A stretch of 64,000 bases of DNA from NCBI GenBank assembly GCA_001414345.1, contig LLCB01000116.1, positions 101,402-165,401 on the forward strand, read 5' to 3'. A program made the translations under genes and the position numbers. Shown here piece by piece: positions 50,321 to 61,270 of this stretch (position 1 is the stretch's first letter; the number at the start of each line of letters is the position of its first letter). The notes below the pieces were generated by a model. It had not been told where the DNA came from, made no database searches, and saw only the letters and a list, made by a program, of their open reading frames with translations. The stretch is from Hymenoscyphus infarciens. Its lineage: Eukaryota; Ascomycota; Leotiomycetes; Helotiales; Helotiaceae.

Positions 50321-52059
50321 CTACATACCAGAATCCAACTCCCAATACACCTTCTCAATCTTCAACTCCTCATCGTACTGATCCCCAAACACTTCCTCCA
50401 ACATCTTCAACCACCTCGTCGAAAACCGTACACCAAATCTACATTTTGTAGACTCCCAATACTCAGGGTACCAACCAGCATTTTCCCAATCCACAATCCC
50501 CTCAATCCTGCCATCCTTTAAAATAACATTCCTCAAGTTAATATCTGCATGTGTGAATACGATTTGATGGTCATCTCGATGCACAAGATCAGGAGCACCA
50601 CCTAGTCGCAACGAGTCGCTAAATTCCTTTTCTGTACGAAACGGACCAACAGGCGACACATCGATTCTGTAATCGAGACAGGGACCACCTGAAGGATTTG
50701 AGATTGCGTAGACTGCTTGTGATTTTGGTTGAATTGTGCGTAACTCAGCGATATATTTCCGGAGATCTTGAGCTATGATGTGCATTTCTTCGTCGCTGCA
50801 TTCATCCATTGCGTAGCCAGCACCAACTCCATCAATTCGTGAAGTCACCAGATATGACCCATTGGATGTCATAATTAGGTCAACAGGGCGTGGAGCGGGT
50901 ATTGAAGTGCGATTCTGGACAAGTGTCAAGGCATCGAACTCATTCATAATGCGAGGGGAAAGACTTTCTTGTTCAGTATACTTCATGTACATACCGAATG
51001 GTAGTCTTTGAACTGCCCTGGTGGCTGGTCCATATAGATAGAACCCAGCATATCTCAGGACTTTGTAAGTTTGTAAACGGACTGCATCTGGAAATTTCCT
51101 CCAGACTGCGAGGAAGCTTTTGTAGAATATTTCTGAAAAACGTCCACTGCTTGGCAATTTGTGTGGGCGCGGGTTGGGTCGCTGATCCATTCTCGCAGAA
51201 ATATTGGTCCACCAGAGAGCAGGCGCAAACTGTCGATGAATCTCCAGGAAGCTTCGGCTCGGCGTTTCGATTCCGGACCCCGAATGGTCTATCAAATTGC
51301 ATTCCCAGCGACAGACTCGCTCAAATGTGATCAATGGCGATGAGTTAACACCACTGTTATGGCGAATATCATACTGACAGTGTTAGCTGGTCACTATTAT
51401 GGGATTCGCTCACCTACCACTGCTTTGCTTATATGCTCAAGTTGAATTTCACCAGTCGAGAACAACCATGCTACTTCTTTACTCAAATACAAGTGGTTTC
51501 GAGGGGAAGTCAAGTCTCCATCTCGAGAAGATATCAGTAGATCGCGATGAGAAGGGCCAATAAAAGCACCAAGTAAATCATGGAGCCCTTTCTATGACAA
51601 GTCAGGAGTTTATACAAAATGGTTTGTAGGACCTCATTACCTCTTTTATGTAGAATGCGGTCAGAGGAATGATTGGAAAAACCCCTGAAGAATTCCAAAA
51701 CCGACTCCTTGTTCCCGTTATACAACATAATTTGTTGTCTCGCTGGCAAACTGCCTGAATGGTGATGTTGTCCAGGCACCTTGAATGGGGCTTCTCGACA
51801 TGGACTGTAGATATTTTAGTTTCCCCTATTTTAGAGCGAGAATGAAGAACATACACTTCTTCACTAGATATTTCCAGTCATCAACAAATCGGGAAAACTT
51901 GATCCCTTCTACATCATCTGCGCATATCTGCACGAGATATTTGGCCGCCTGGTCGGGGTTTGCAGCATTGTTCAAAAATATTTCCACCAAAGGTAAATCT
52001 GGATGCCGGAGTTTCGCACCTTGAACAATGCGTGAAGCGTGAGTTGTATCGCTTTCCAT
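50321..52059 (-). CDS. HNH-like domain fused to aminoglycoside-phosphotransferase-like kinase
   Basis: Four exons (51855-52059, 51641-51804, 51418-51591, 50321-51373) join in phase to 531 residues. The N-terminal half resembles a fungal HNH-nuclease-type family: VCQRDNKLCCITGTR, VFPIIPL, LHDLLGAFIGPSHRDLLIS, NHLYLSKEVAWLF. The usual His before the IIP strand is absent, so catalysis is doubtful. From about residue 255 the protein is an APH/choline-kinase-like domain: RLPFGMYMK, catalytic loop FTHADINLRNVIL at about 455 (Brenner motif HxDxxxxN) and the metal site GIVDWENAGWYPEYWE. Such kinases phosphorylate small molecules; no substrate can be named. Alternatively these are two genes, but I see a clean splice between the halves. 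Confidence 0.75.
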
Positions 52060-52831
52060 TGCGCAACAGTATTCCCAGGAAATTTAGAAGGGAGTTGGTG
52101 TTTTGAGTGAAGAAGGTTTCTGGCATTTTAGCGCGCGGACAGGGGTTCACATTGGAGCCAATCACGCTGCTCAAACTTTTTGGCGCTCAACTGTTCTACT
52201 TGGTGCGCTAGACTATAGGGAGGGTTGGTGGGGTGATTGAACCTTGGAATCAAGTGTTACTATTTGCTGCAGTTTGAAATTCTCTCCTCATAAAGGTGAC
52301 TTGTGGACCAATCAATGTGCTCTTTTTGTTCCATTTTTTTTAAGAATTTTGTTCAGCCTCATTAACGTTTTTTCTTAAGCGAGGTTGGGTTATATGATAA
52401 TTGTGTACTCCTTGTACGACAAAGTGATCTGGTTTAAACACTATTCATTGCTAGTTTCACTCAAAATAAAAGCAAGCAACTCCACTAAGATATCGGCTAG
52501 CTAGCCATCCAACAAGGATGGGCATCTATCACATTGTTCTATCATATTGTTCAAGTGAATCTTTTTTCGCCTGCTCAATGGCCATAATTACTATGCCCCA
52601 GAAAACAAATGAAAGTTCACCATGTACTTGAGTAAGACCAAGAGCAAGTGAAATGATTATGTTCCCAAATGAACTGGCCAGGCTCAAGGCAGAGCATTTT
52701 TATACCCCCCCCCCAATCCTCTCTTGTCTTCCTTGAGCCAACCCTTTTCTCTCCAACTGCAGCTAGCCTTTCGTCAACGTTCCACAAAGCAAACCCAAAA
52801 AAAAACCAACTTGAGAAGACCACCAGAAAAG
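52060..52831. other. Intergenic, divergent spacer
   Basis: Between the HNH-like/APH gene and the first SprT-like copy. Contains a run of 11 C at about 52707-52717. No gene seen. Confidence 0.4.
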
Positions 52832-53853
52832 ATGGGCTACATAGGAAGCAAACTACAGCCAACTGGCTGCTGCTACAGGGTTAGCAGGTCCATTCCCAAG
52901 CTCATCCAATATATCCCGCCTAAACAAACTCTTTCCCTTGCTCAGCTTAAGGAGACTATAGCAACCGGCCGGCCCTAGTTCTCTTGGGGCTACGATGCAA
53001 AAGATATGCTCTATCTCTTCGAAAAGCAAAATCGGGTTCGTATCATAGAACGCATGGTCGATCCTTCCTTACTTCGAATAATTCAACGCCCAGTGCTTTC
53101 CAAACCAAACAAAAAGGATCTCATCAAGACAATCCACGAAGGTATGAGTTTTTTGACGAAGTGTTCTTCTTTGGGAACGTGAAGAGACACCGACCTTTCC
53201 GTATCAACCTGGCCAAGAGGAGTTCTCCGCCAGACGAAAAGGACTTGGGACATTACACTACGGGGATGATAACAATATTTATCGAAGCCCACGAAAGCCT
53301 GGCAGAGAAAGGGAATTGACAAGTGTTGCCCCCCATGATAAACACTCTTTTGCACGAATTGCTTCATGCTTTCTTGGTAAACCCCCCCCTTTTCCTTCCC
53401 CTTTTTCCTTGACTGGCTACTGAACTTTTGTAGTCCAATTATGTAGCTCATAGGACCGAAGAAGGGGAACATGGACCAACGTTTGGTACTATTTTAGCAA
53501 TCCTTGAAGAGAGTCTAGAACGAGAGGTGGATTTTAGGTAGACTGCGGGATTTGGCGATCAGTGGCGTCAAGCATGCTCATGGCTTACTGGAGAGGCTCA
53601 GAAGCAGACATGAAACGGGTATGCAACTTCTCCCTTTGTTCCCCTCTTTGAACTCCTATTAGTGGTCGGGAGTACGTTGTATTCATACTCGCTGCTCTTG
53701 GATCCAACGTCAATAAGAAAAACATGTGCTAATTTGTTGCAGTGGGGTGCTCCTGATGAAGATTTCTCCTTATTTAGCCGAGGGGGGGTTTTGCATGACC
53801 CGCATAGTGCCGAATCAGAGGACATCAAGAAAAAAATGCTTGATGAAGAATAA
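52832..53853 (+). pseudogene. SprT-like metalloprotease paralogue 1 (decayed)
   Basis: Starts MGYIGSKLQPTGCC. FSWGYDAKDMLYLFEKQNRV aligns with FKYDWNDIPELFARINRV of the next paralogue. The zinc site LLHELLHAF is intact, followed by an intron (GTAAAC...GTAG, 53378-53432) and SNYVAHRTEEGEHGPTF. The last exon carries WGAPDEDFSLFS. Lesions: TAG at about 52977-52979 before FSWGYD, a frameshift near 53145, a TGA shortly before the HELLH exon, and TAG after EREVDFR. The stops are each one transition from a sense codon. Probably inactive. Confidence 0.75.
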
Positions 53854-54936
53854 GGTCCTTCGTTTAGTTTCCTCTCTCTTTACGTGACCCGAGTTTTCTC
53901 ATTTTGGCATTGATTGGCCATGGATTTGTGGGCGTTTGTTGGTCGATTCTGAGCTCTTGGAAGTATAGCAGAATGATCTAGTCAATTTAAAAGCTGTTTC
54001 CTTGAATTTATTGTGAAATTTGTGCTCTATTGATAGCATAAAAAGATAAAAATAACACCACTGTTTGACTTGGTCACATCATAAGTATAAAAGCAATATC
54101 AAATAAGTCAAGGGTTCGACGCGGTATAGTATTACCAAACGAGCACTCCATAGGATATATTACGAGTGGGATAGCAAAGATAAGAAGCAAAAATACAAAA
54201 AGGCAACTCTCCAATTTCTCTGCTATAAGCAATTTAAACACTTAATCGTAAAGAAGGGCTTTTTCGGGGGTTTCTAGGGTGGCATAAACTTCTTTGTATT
54301 ACGTGTATCCACCCATTTTAGTAAATTTTGCAGACATAGTAAATATGACCCCCGAGGTGTCCACTTTCAATTTCAGATATCTCAGACTACTTGGGACAAA
54401 GATATGGGGTGTTGGTATGATACTATAACACATTGAGTAGAATATAAATTTTCTAAGTTTTATCTCCAAGCATGGCAATATTCACAAACAGCACGACTTG
54501 TGGAGGTGACACTAACTTTTGCCAATTCACTACTTACCAAGGTCTTCATGAAATTATCTTAAAAAAACTTCTGTTGTTGATGTGGGTCAAGTTGTGCGTG
54601 CAGTCTTTGGCCTCTGCAATTCTGTGAGTGAAAATATGTTAGCTAAATCCACTTGGCGAGGACACCATCTTTATGCTTAAGCTAATCGTTAACGAATTTT
54701 CATTCACTTTGTTTATGTTATCACAGCTTGAAGAAAGCTAGCAGAACTATCACCAAACTAGCGTCTACTTAAACGGTCCTCAGCAGTACATCCTCAAACT
54801 TTTTTCCTAGCACAACAACGTCCACTACCAAAGTCAGACCAGGGACAACAGTATCTTGCCGCGACTCTTTTCGCAACTCAAGACCGCGCACAACACCCAT
54901 ACCAATAACCAAAAACACAACCTAAAATCAGCCAAG
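53854..54936. other. Intergenic, nothing recognised
   Basis: AT-richer than the gene block. Short open frames without content; promoter of SprT paralogue 2 presumably at its right end. Confidence 0.4.
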
Positions 54937-55232
54937 ATGGGTCAGGGAATGAGCCAGGAACAAGGAAACCAGGAGCAAGGAATGGTGCTCTATAATCAAC
55001 GGGTGGTTAGCAACGGAGAGGTGTTCTTCAATCCGAACAAGATCATCCTGCCAGACACCAGCCCTGCTGCCCCAACTCCTCTTCCAAAAAAGAAAAAGAG
55101 ATATTTTTGGAAGAACCAGAAACCAGAGCCACGCGACCACAACCGACAGAACTCTGAGCCTGAACGAACATGGCAATATCACTCAAGTCTATACAAAATT
55201 GAAGACGACTTGGCAGCCGGTCGAGAGCTTGA

Positions 55233-55309
<77 letters not shown>

Positions 55310-57294
55310 TTTAAATAGTCTTTTTAGCTGCCTAAAGCCGGCGCTATATAGACGTACTATTTATAGGGTTTTATCTAAAAGTAGCTTATACACTCCTTAG
55401 AGTACCTATTACTAAGCCTGCTATATATATATACCTCTACGCTTCTAGCTTTACATCCTAGCAATAGCTTAATATCTCCTTCTATTCCCCCTATTTCAAT
55501 TTAAATTTAATGTTTTTAGTCGTTCTTATAAACAACCGATTTAGTACTTTATAATAGCTCTTATAAAAAGAGCTTAGTTAGCTCTCCTCTATATAGGACT
55601 GATAATAATCGTCTTCTAGTACACTATCTTATATAGAACTATCCTCTAACATATCCTTAACCTAAGTTTCCTAGTTCCATCTTCTATTCCCTCTACTCTA
55701 CAGTCTTATACCTCCTAAAAGGTATTTCACTACTTTATTTAAGAGCTGTTAAACACGCTTTAAATATCTACTAATATAAATAGTAGAGAATCGGTTCTCT
55801 ATAACCAACTAGAGAATCAGTTCCCTACTCTACAATCCTATACCTCTCAAAGGGTATTTTACTACTTTATTAAAGCATTACTAAACATACTTCAAATATC
55901 CTAATATAAATAGTAGAGAGTCTATTATCTAGTTATAAAAACCCCTCTACGTTTATACTCCTATTCGTGCCGCCTAGGCCCTTCCTAATTACTCTATTAC
56001 TATTACTAGAGGTCCTTCACCCCTTCTAGTAATTCTCTTAACTTAAATATAGTATATACCAACTATATAGAATAACTATTACAGGTATTACCTCTAATCT
56101 TAGGTTAGTATATAGCCCTTGCCTTCTTAGAGTTATATATAATTCTACGGTATATCTAAAGTAGAAGTCCTCTAGTATCGACGGATATATAGAATCGACT
56201 TTAAGGGCTTTCTCGATTAGTTTATTTTAGTAGTTTATAAATACTACTATCAAGTAAATAAGCTATATAAGTCTTTTTTATTGATATCTAGTATATTACT
56301 ATATATAACGTAGCTTCTTTATAGAAGGTCGAGAGGCCAAAAACTCTAACAGTCGTAAAAAGGGGTATCGCTACGTCGCCTTTTTAACTCAAACTTAGCT
56401 CTATAGACAGTTCCAGAGGCGAAATAGAACTGCTAGAGGTTCGTAGGATGCACCGCGTACAGGTGTTGAGTCTTCGCATCCCAGCTTGAGCCTTTTAAAT
56501 ACGACTGGAATGATATTCCGGAGCTCTTCGCCCGAATTAACCGAGTTCCTATCTTGACCCGCGTAACGGATCCAGTTCTCGTTGGAATTCTCCGTTCGGC
56601 CATTCCAAACCAAATAACCACAAACATACCTCCAACTTCGGGACAATGTTATTTATATTTATTAGACAAGATCTTTTTCTTCGGAAGTCTCACGCCATAT
56701 GTCGACGTAACCCCAGTCACCCCCCAAAATGGCGCCAATAGTGGAGACTGGGATCACGAGTTGCAGACGATTTACCTGGATGTGAAGACCCGCTCCTCTC
56801 AAGAGTTGATTCTCGACTTGCTGCACGCAATGCTCCATGCATTTTTCGTGAGTAATTTACCTGTCTTCTCTCACTATTCCCTGCCTTTAAAGACATCAAC
56901 TAACTCTCAAAAGTGTATCTATACAACCACTACCTTTCGAACCGTTCCTGCCAACCAAGGGGGTCTAGGGAAACGTGGACATGGACCACCTTTCTGCGAG
57001 GCATTGACTACGCTGGAAACGGCCCTCAGACAAGCGGTCACTTTCTCATTCCCTTTCCAGGCGTTCGACCATGTTCGAAAGAGTATGATTTTAGGGTATT
57101 GGAGACCTTCCGCCCACGATATGAGACGTTGGGGTGCAACGGAAGAACAAGTCCAAAAATATAGACCTGGTGGCTTGCTCGGGGACCCTAGGAGTCGTGC
57201 AAGCGAAAATGAGAGAACCCGGATTTATGAAAACGAATGGGCTCAGCTGCAGTTAACTCCGGGAGACCAACAGTACCAAAAGAGATTGTCATAA
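54937..57294 (+). pseudogene. SprT-like metalloprotease paralogue 2, split by a LINE-like insertion
   Basis: The left part (54937-55239) starts MGQGMSQEQGNQEQGM and carries a Lys/Arg-rich linker, ending GRELEPF. The right part (from 56488) resumes in the same frame as EPFKYDWNDIPELFARI, so the gene was whole before a 1.2-kb insertion. A 66-nt intron (56848-56913, branch CTAAC) follows HAMLHAF, then GKRGHGPPF, MRRWGATEEQVQKY and a C-terminal helix to 57294. The zinc-protease motif reads HAMLH, where the family has HExxH, so the catalytic Glu was lost (GCA instead of GAA/GAG) independently of the insertion. Expression of either part is unknown. Confidence 0.85.
55240..56482 (-). mobile_element. 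LINE-like (non-LTR) retrotransposon fragment with 71-T tract
   Basis: Flanked by a 14-bp direct repeat AGCTTGAGCCTTTT (55226-55239 and 56483-56496), the kind of target duplication made by target-primed reverse transcription. An uninterrupted run of 71 T (55236-55306) marks a poly(A) tail on the minus strand, so the element points leftwards and is 5'-truncated at about 56482. The body is AT-rich as after RIP, but the last 80 bp or so (56400-56482) have normal composition. Contains a tandem duplication of about 135 bp (about 55694-55830 and 55832-55960). No RT domain recognised. Confidence 0.85.
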
Positions 57295-58087
57295 GTTTTC
57301 TCATATGTAGAATTGTGACTTCTCGCAAGGGTAAAGTTTTTTTGTAATTGGGGTTGCTCGGCAGCCGGGGTATGCTAGGCAAGCTTGATGAAGGAGTGAC
57401 TAGCCTGGGAGAGATAGTACACAAAAATAATGAATTTTATTCTCATCACATTTCAATTTGAACACCGAGTACATTTACACTAAAGAAATTACGTTGAACA
57501 AGCGACCATAGTCACTTTTGATATTTCTTACTCTGGTAGTTGCACTGTAGATTATATTTCTTATGAAGTAAGGCACTAGAGGAATACCTTAGCAATTGTG
57601 GCCCTAACGTATATACTCAACATTCTTGCGGGGTAAACTGACAATAGCACTCGCTGGGGATCACGCTCACGACGTGACAGGTGTTGGCGTATAGTGGTGT
57701 TTTTGTTTTGTCCTCCGACAATAGAGATAGAGTAAGGCCAACATGAAGAGGATGAAGCGAGACTCGGGACTACCCTCCTATTGGTCCAATACTCTAGACA
57801 AAGACTTCCATTATAACAAGGGACTCTTAACTTCTTGTTTGCATTGTTTGTTTGTTTTTTTTTCTCCTCGCTTGTCATACAATGAATCGTCTGCTAATTT
57901 GTCCTTTGAAAACTATCCCCCTTTTTCATTCACCACAGAACAGGGTCCCAAAAGATTAGCAGTAAACACAGCTTTTACAGCCTAGCTACACACTATATAT
58001 GTAGCATGCGTATCTTAACTCCATAGCCACTCTTAAACTCCTTATAATCCAAACTTCAAAAAGCAAAGGAAGTCGAGAGATCGAAAA
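57295..58087. other. Intergenic, nothing recognised
   Basis: Spacer between SprT paralogue 2 and the RING-finger gene. No gene, RNA or repeat supported. Confidence 0.4.
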
Positions 58088-59053
58088 ATGTGTCGTCTCT
58101 ACACCATCAAATGTCCAACCTGCCAATCCTTTGGCACAACAGTCATCGCACACTGCGAAAATGGTATTCAACCCGCGAAATCTGGAGTTCACGAGGTGGC
58201 ATGCCCACTTAATCGAGAAGTCTTACTAGAAGCAATTGACATTGAAGCTCCGACTCGCTGTGGGGTTTGCATCCTAAACTACCCGCAAGAAGAAACTGGA
58301 GAGTCTCAAAGCTCGGAATTGCCTCTCCAAGAAGACCTCGCAGTAGCCGAACCACTCATCGCCAATACTCATGCCTTCAACAAGCAAGCCAAGAAGCTCA
58401 AGCCTAAGAAACTAATCCTCACCTCAGACGCAGATATCGCAATCCTCCAACGAGCAGCACAAGTTCTCGAAGCTACACTCCTAGGACTCGTTCGTGATAA
58501 GAAGTCCGAAGATTCCCAATTGAGAAAACTCGCAAAGGATTGCTGGAGTAAGAACTATAAAGATCTCTCGCTTCAGTATCAGTTGGTAAGTCTCGTCACA
58601 ATCTACAACCTCGTTGCAGACCGTGAGAACTCCCGTACGCGGCCCCTCTTCAAAGCCTACCGTGTACCAAGTCTCTCAACATATCCTCCTGACTTCCCAT
58701 CCGTTTCGAGAGAGGAGCTGGATGCCGGGTCATCATGTACAATCTGTCAAGACCCTTATTCCGATCCTGTGAAGACACCTTGTGACCATGTGTTTTGCCG
58801 TGGCTGCATCAAAACATGGGTTATTTCGGAGAAGAAGTACAAGTGTCCTGAATGTCGAGCTAGGTTCTCGAAGAGTAATCTTCGACTTGTTGATGAATTG
58901 TTGGAGGAGAGGAATAGAAGTGTGCCAAAGTGGCTGGGGCTTTTGAGACTTCAGAGTACTGATGATGGGGAGGAGGGGGTTGGGAGAGGGCTGGTGCATG
59001 AGTGGTTTCGGGAGTATTCTTTTCCATTTTACTTCCGGTATGAGTGGTTGTAG
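58088..59053 (+). CDS. RING-finger protein, putative E3 ubiquitin ligase
   Basis: Intronless, 321 residues. C3HC4 RING at about residues 217-259: CTICQDPYSDPVKTPCDHVF, then CRGC, then CPECRARF, with all zinc ligands present. The N-terminus has additional Cys/His pairs (CRLYTIKCPTC, HCENG, CGVC) that may bind a further zinc. The middle is helical and Lys/Leu-rich. Such proteins usually transfer ubiquitin from an E2 to a substrate; the substrate is unknown. Lies between two SprT-like paralogues. Confidence 0.85.
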   Translation: MCRLYTIKCPTCQSFGTTVIAHCENGIQPAKSGVHEVACPLNREVLLEAIDIEAPTRCGVCILNYPQEETGESQSSELPLQEDLAVAEPLIANTHAFNKQAKKLKPKKLILTSDADIAILQRAAQVLEATLLGLVRDKKSEDSQLRKLAKDCWSKNYKDLSLQYQLVSLVTIYNLVADRENSRTRPLFKAYRVPSLSTYPPDFPSVSREELDAGSSCTICQDPYSDPVKTPCDHVFCRGCIKTWVISEKKYKCPECRARFSKSNLRLVDELLEERNRSVPKWLGLLRLQSTDDGEEGVGRGLVHEWFREYSFPFYFRYEWL

Positions 59054-59471
59054 AACACCTTTTTAGAGCTACCGAATTGTATAGTATGTCTTTTGGGTTG
59101 CTGGAGTTAGGTCAGTTCTTGGCAATGAATCTGGTCACTGAGTGAGGGGGGCGCTACTAACCTTGAACTCAAACTCTCCCAGCAAATCCTCATATAAACC
59201 AATAAAAACGAATTCATCTCATTGAGACACTTGTGTAAATAAAAATCTTAGAGACACTGAACAAAAAATCATTATCGCATTAAAAACTGGGTATAACCAA
59301 AGCCTCCTAACCAAGTCTCCGTCTAATTTGGGCATCTTGACCAAGAAACCCTATACCGCGTACGTGTCTAATCAAAATCCCTATTCATGCATTAAATGAA
59401 GACACAGAGAGTACGGCCCTTTAAGCTGCACTAGCAAGGGCCATCTCTGCGTCCTCTTTTTCTAGTAGCAC
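59054..59471. other. Convergent spacer, nothing recognised
   Basis: 418 bp between convergent genes. Presumably holds both 3' ends. Confidence 0.4.
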
Positions 59472-60518
59472 TCATGCCATTCGATCAACCAACTCATATC
59501 TATCATTCCCACCTCTTATCCTCTTCCAAAAGCTTCTTTTTCGTCCGTGGGAAGTTATCCCGGTATTCATCACCCATTTCGACCAAGCCCACCAAAGACC
59601 AGTTCCCACAACACCGGCAATCAAGAATCCAGCAACTGTCAGGAACAACCAATGTTTAAGCATCCAGAAAATGGTTTGCGCATCTTTTCCATGCCAACTG
59701 CTTCCCTTGGAGATGTTGAAGAAACTATATGGGTGCCCTTTGTACTCGGCTGGCATAAGGACTCGTACGATTTCCGAAGGCTTCGTGTGATCGCCCAGAT
59801 ATCTTTTCCAAACAACTGACAAGAATAATGGACCCGTACTGCCCATCACGGTGATATATCCCAATACCCAACTTCGATTATACTCCTCCAGTAAATCGAT
59901 CGTGAATTTGAAGAATGGGTGGTGCGGCGCAGCTCCCATAGCGTCATTGCTGATTCCCGTGGGGGTCGTAAATCTCAGGAAGGCTGGGTAGTGGAGGAGG
60001 GGATCGAGAGGACGATTGCAACCGTCGTCGAGATCAATATATATGCCACCAAAGTGGTAGAGTACGAAGTAGCGGATCGAGTCGGCGCGTTGGATCGGGT
60101 AGGGGTAGGAGTCGAAGGTTTCGAGAAACCAGTTGTATTCCTTTTTGATGAAATCTCGGGATTTCTCGTCGGTCCAAAGCTATTGATTCTGTTAGCATGG
60201 CAATCCTCGATATTGGCTGAAGGCGGGGAGACTGACAATATATTCATAGTCATGGTGTAGGTCCACACATGCTTGCTGCCCTGACTGCCATTTTATGGGA
60301 ATGGAAGAGTTGATGTAGGTTTGGTGGATAATTTTTGGTATTAATGGAGGCGATCCGCCCTCTTTCTCTTCGAAACCTAGAGGCGGTATATCGGTACTGG
60401 GTATGGCGTATGCGGAGGCGTCTTCGAAAAGAAGAGATATCAGAGTCCTGCACTCGTTGGTAAGAAAGCCAACTATCAGGAAGATTATGACGAGGAAGAC
60501 GACGGTTCCGCGGCGCAT
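59472..60518 (-). CDS. Inositol phosphorylceramide mannosyltransferase (Sur1/Csh1 family)
   Basis: Golgi glycosyltransferase adding mannose to inositol phosphorylceramide. Two exons, 60237-60518 and 59472-60179, 329 residues. An N-terminal signal anchor (VVFLVIIFLIVGFL) follows MRRGT. Family motif PKIIHQTYIN, then RADSIRYFVLYHFGGIYIDL and the DXD catalytic site in DLDDGC. GTGLWWAW lies in a C-terminal membrane helix (LFLTVAGFLIAGVVG). Length and topology match the Gly_transf_sug/DXD family. In yeast the partner is Csg2; no partner gene is in this window. Confidence 0.9.
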
Positions 60519-61270
60519 GGTGAGATGGAGGTCGGCAGGGCGGAAGGAGGGTTTATAGGTGTATTTGAGAGCCCAAGAGAGGGCAGTAAGTCGAGAGGAG
60601 TTTTAGGAGACCATCACAGGATTATGTACGGAGTATGTACAGGACGACGTTTGTTGTGGTTGAGAAAAAAAATAGCACAAAGGGGACCGACCCTGGTAGA
60701 TCAGCAACGCAGCCGCGCCAAGCTGCAATTTCAAGATATGGGGAAAGCTCGTACACTTTTTCTTCTCAGAGCCGCTAGATGCATGAATAATAAAATTGAG
60801 GAAATTGGTGGATTTGACAAAACACGGTCAGGCTGTAAGTGATAGGCTGTAAGTGATAAGTTACTGAAGTCGTAGATATTCGGAAATTCGGACTCGGAGG
60901 CATAACGCAGGCTCCGAACTGATCCGGTCTATCCGGCAGAAGGCCGATATCCAAGGAGATCTCATCTCGACAACACCGAGTTCTAAAAATATCTTAGATT
61001 ATCAATTTCTTCTTCTCTATGGTCCACCAGGTGTTGATAATAGTTTCAGCCACCTGGAAAAACAAATTGGCTCTCACGAATAATGACACCAGACAAAGCG
61101 AGTCCAGAATTCTTATAAACAAAACAATCAAATTACAATGTAACAAAGAGAACAAATTAATTGTTGTGCTAGTAAAGTATATTTACGTACCTATTTTCTC
61201 TCCTCCCAATCCATTTTTTGCCACATATTAATCCTTCTGAGCTCGATCCTTAGCAAACGACATCGGAAAA
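60519..61270. other. Divergent promoter region (mannosyltransferase / SprT paralogue 3)
   Basis: 752-bp gene-free spacer. A direct repeat AGGCTGTAAGTGATA occurs at about 60830-60860. Nothing further recognised. Confidence 0.4.
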
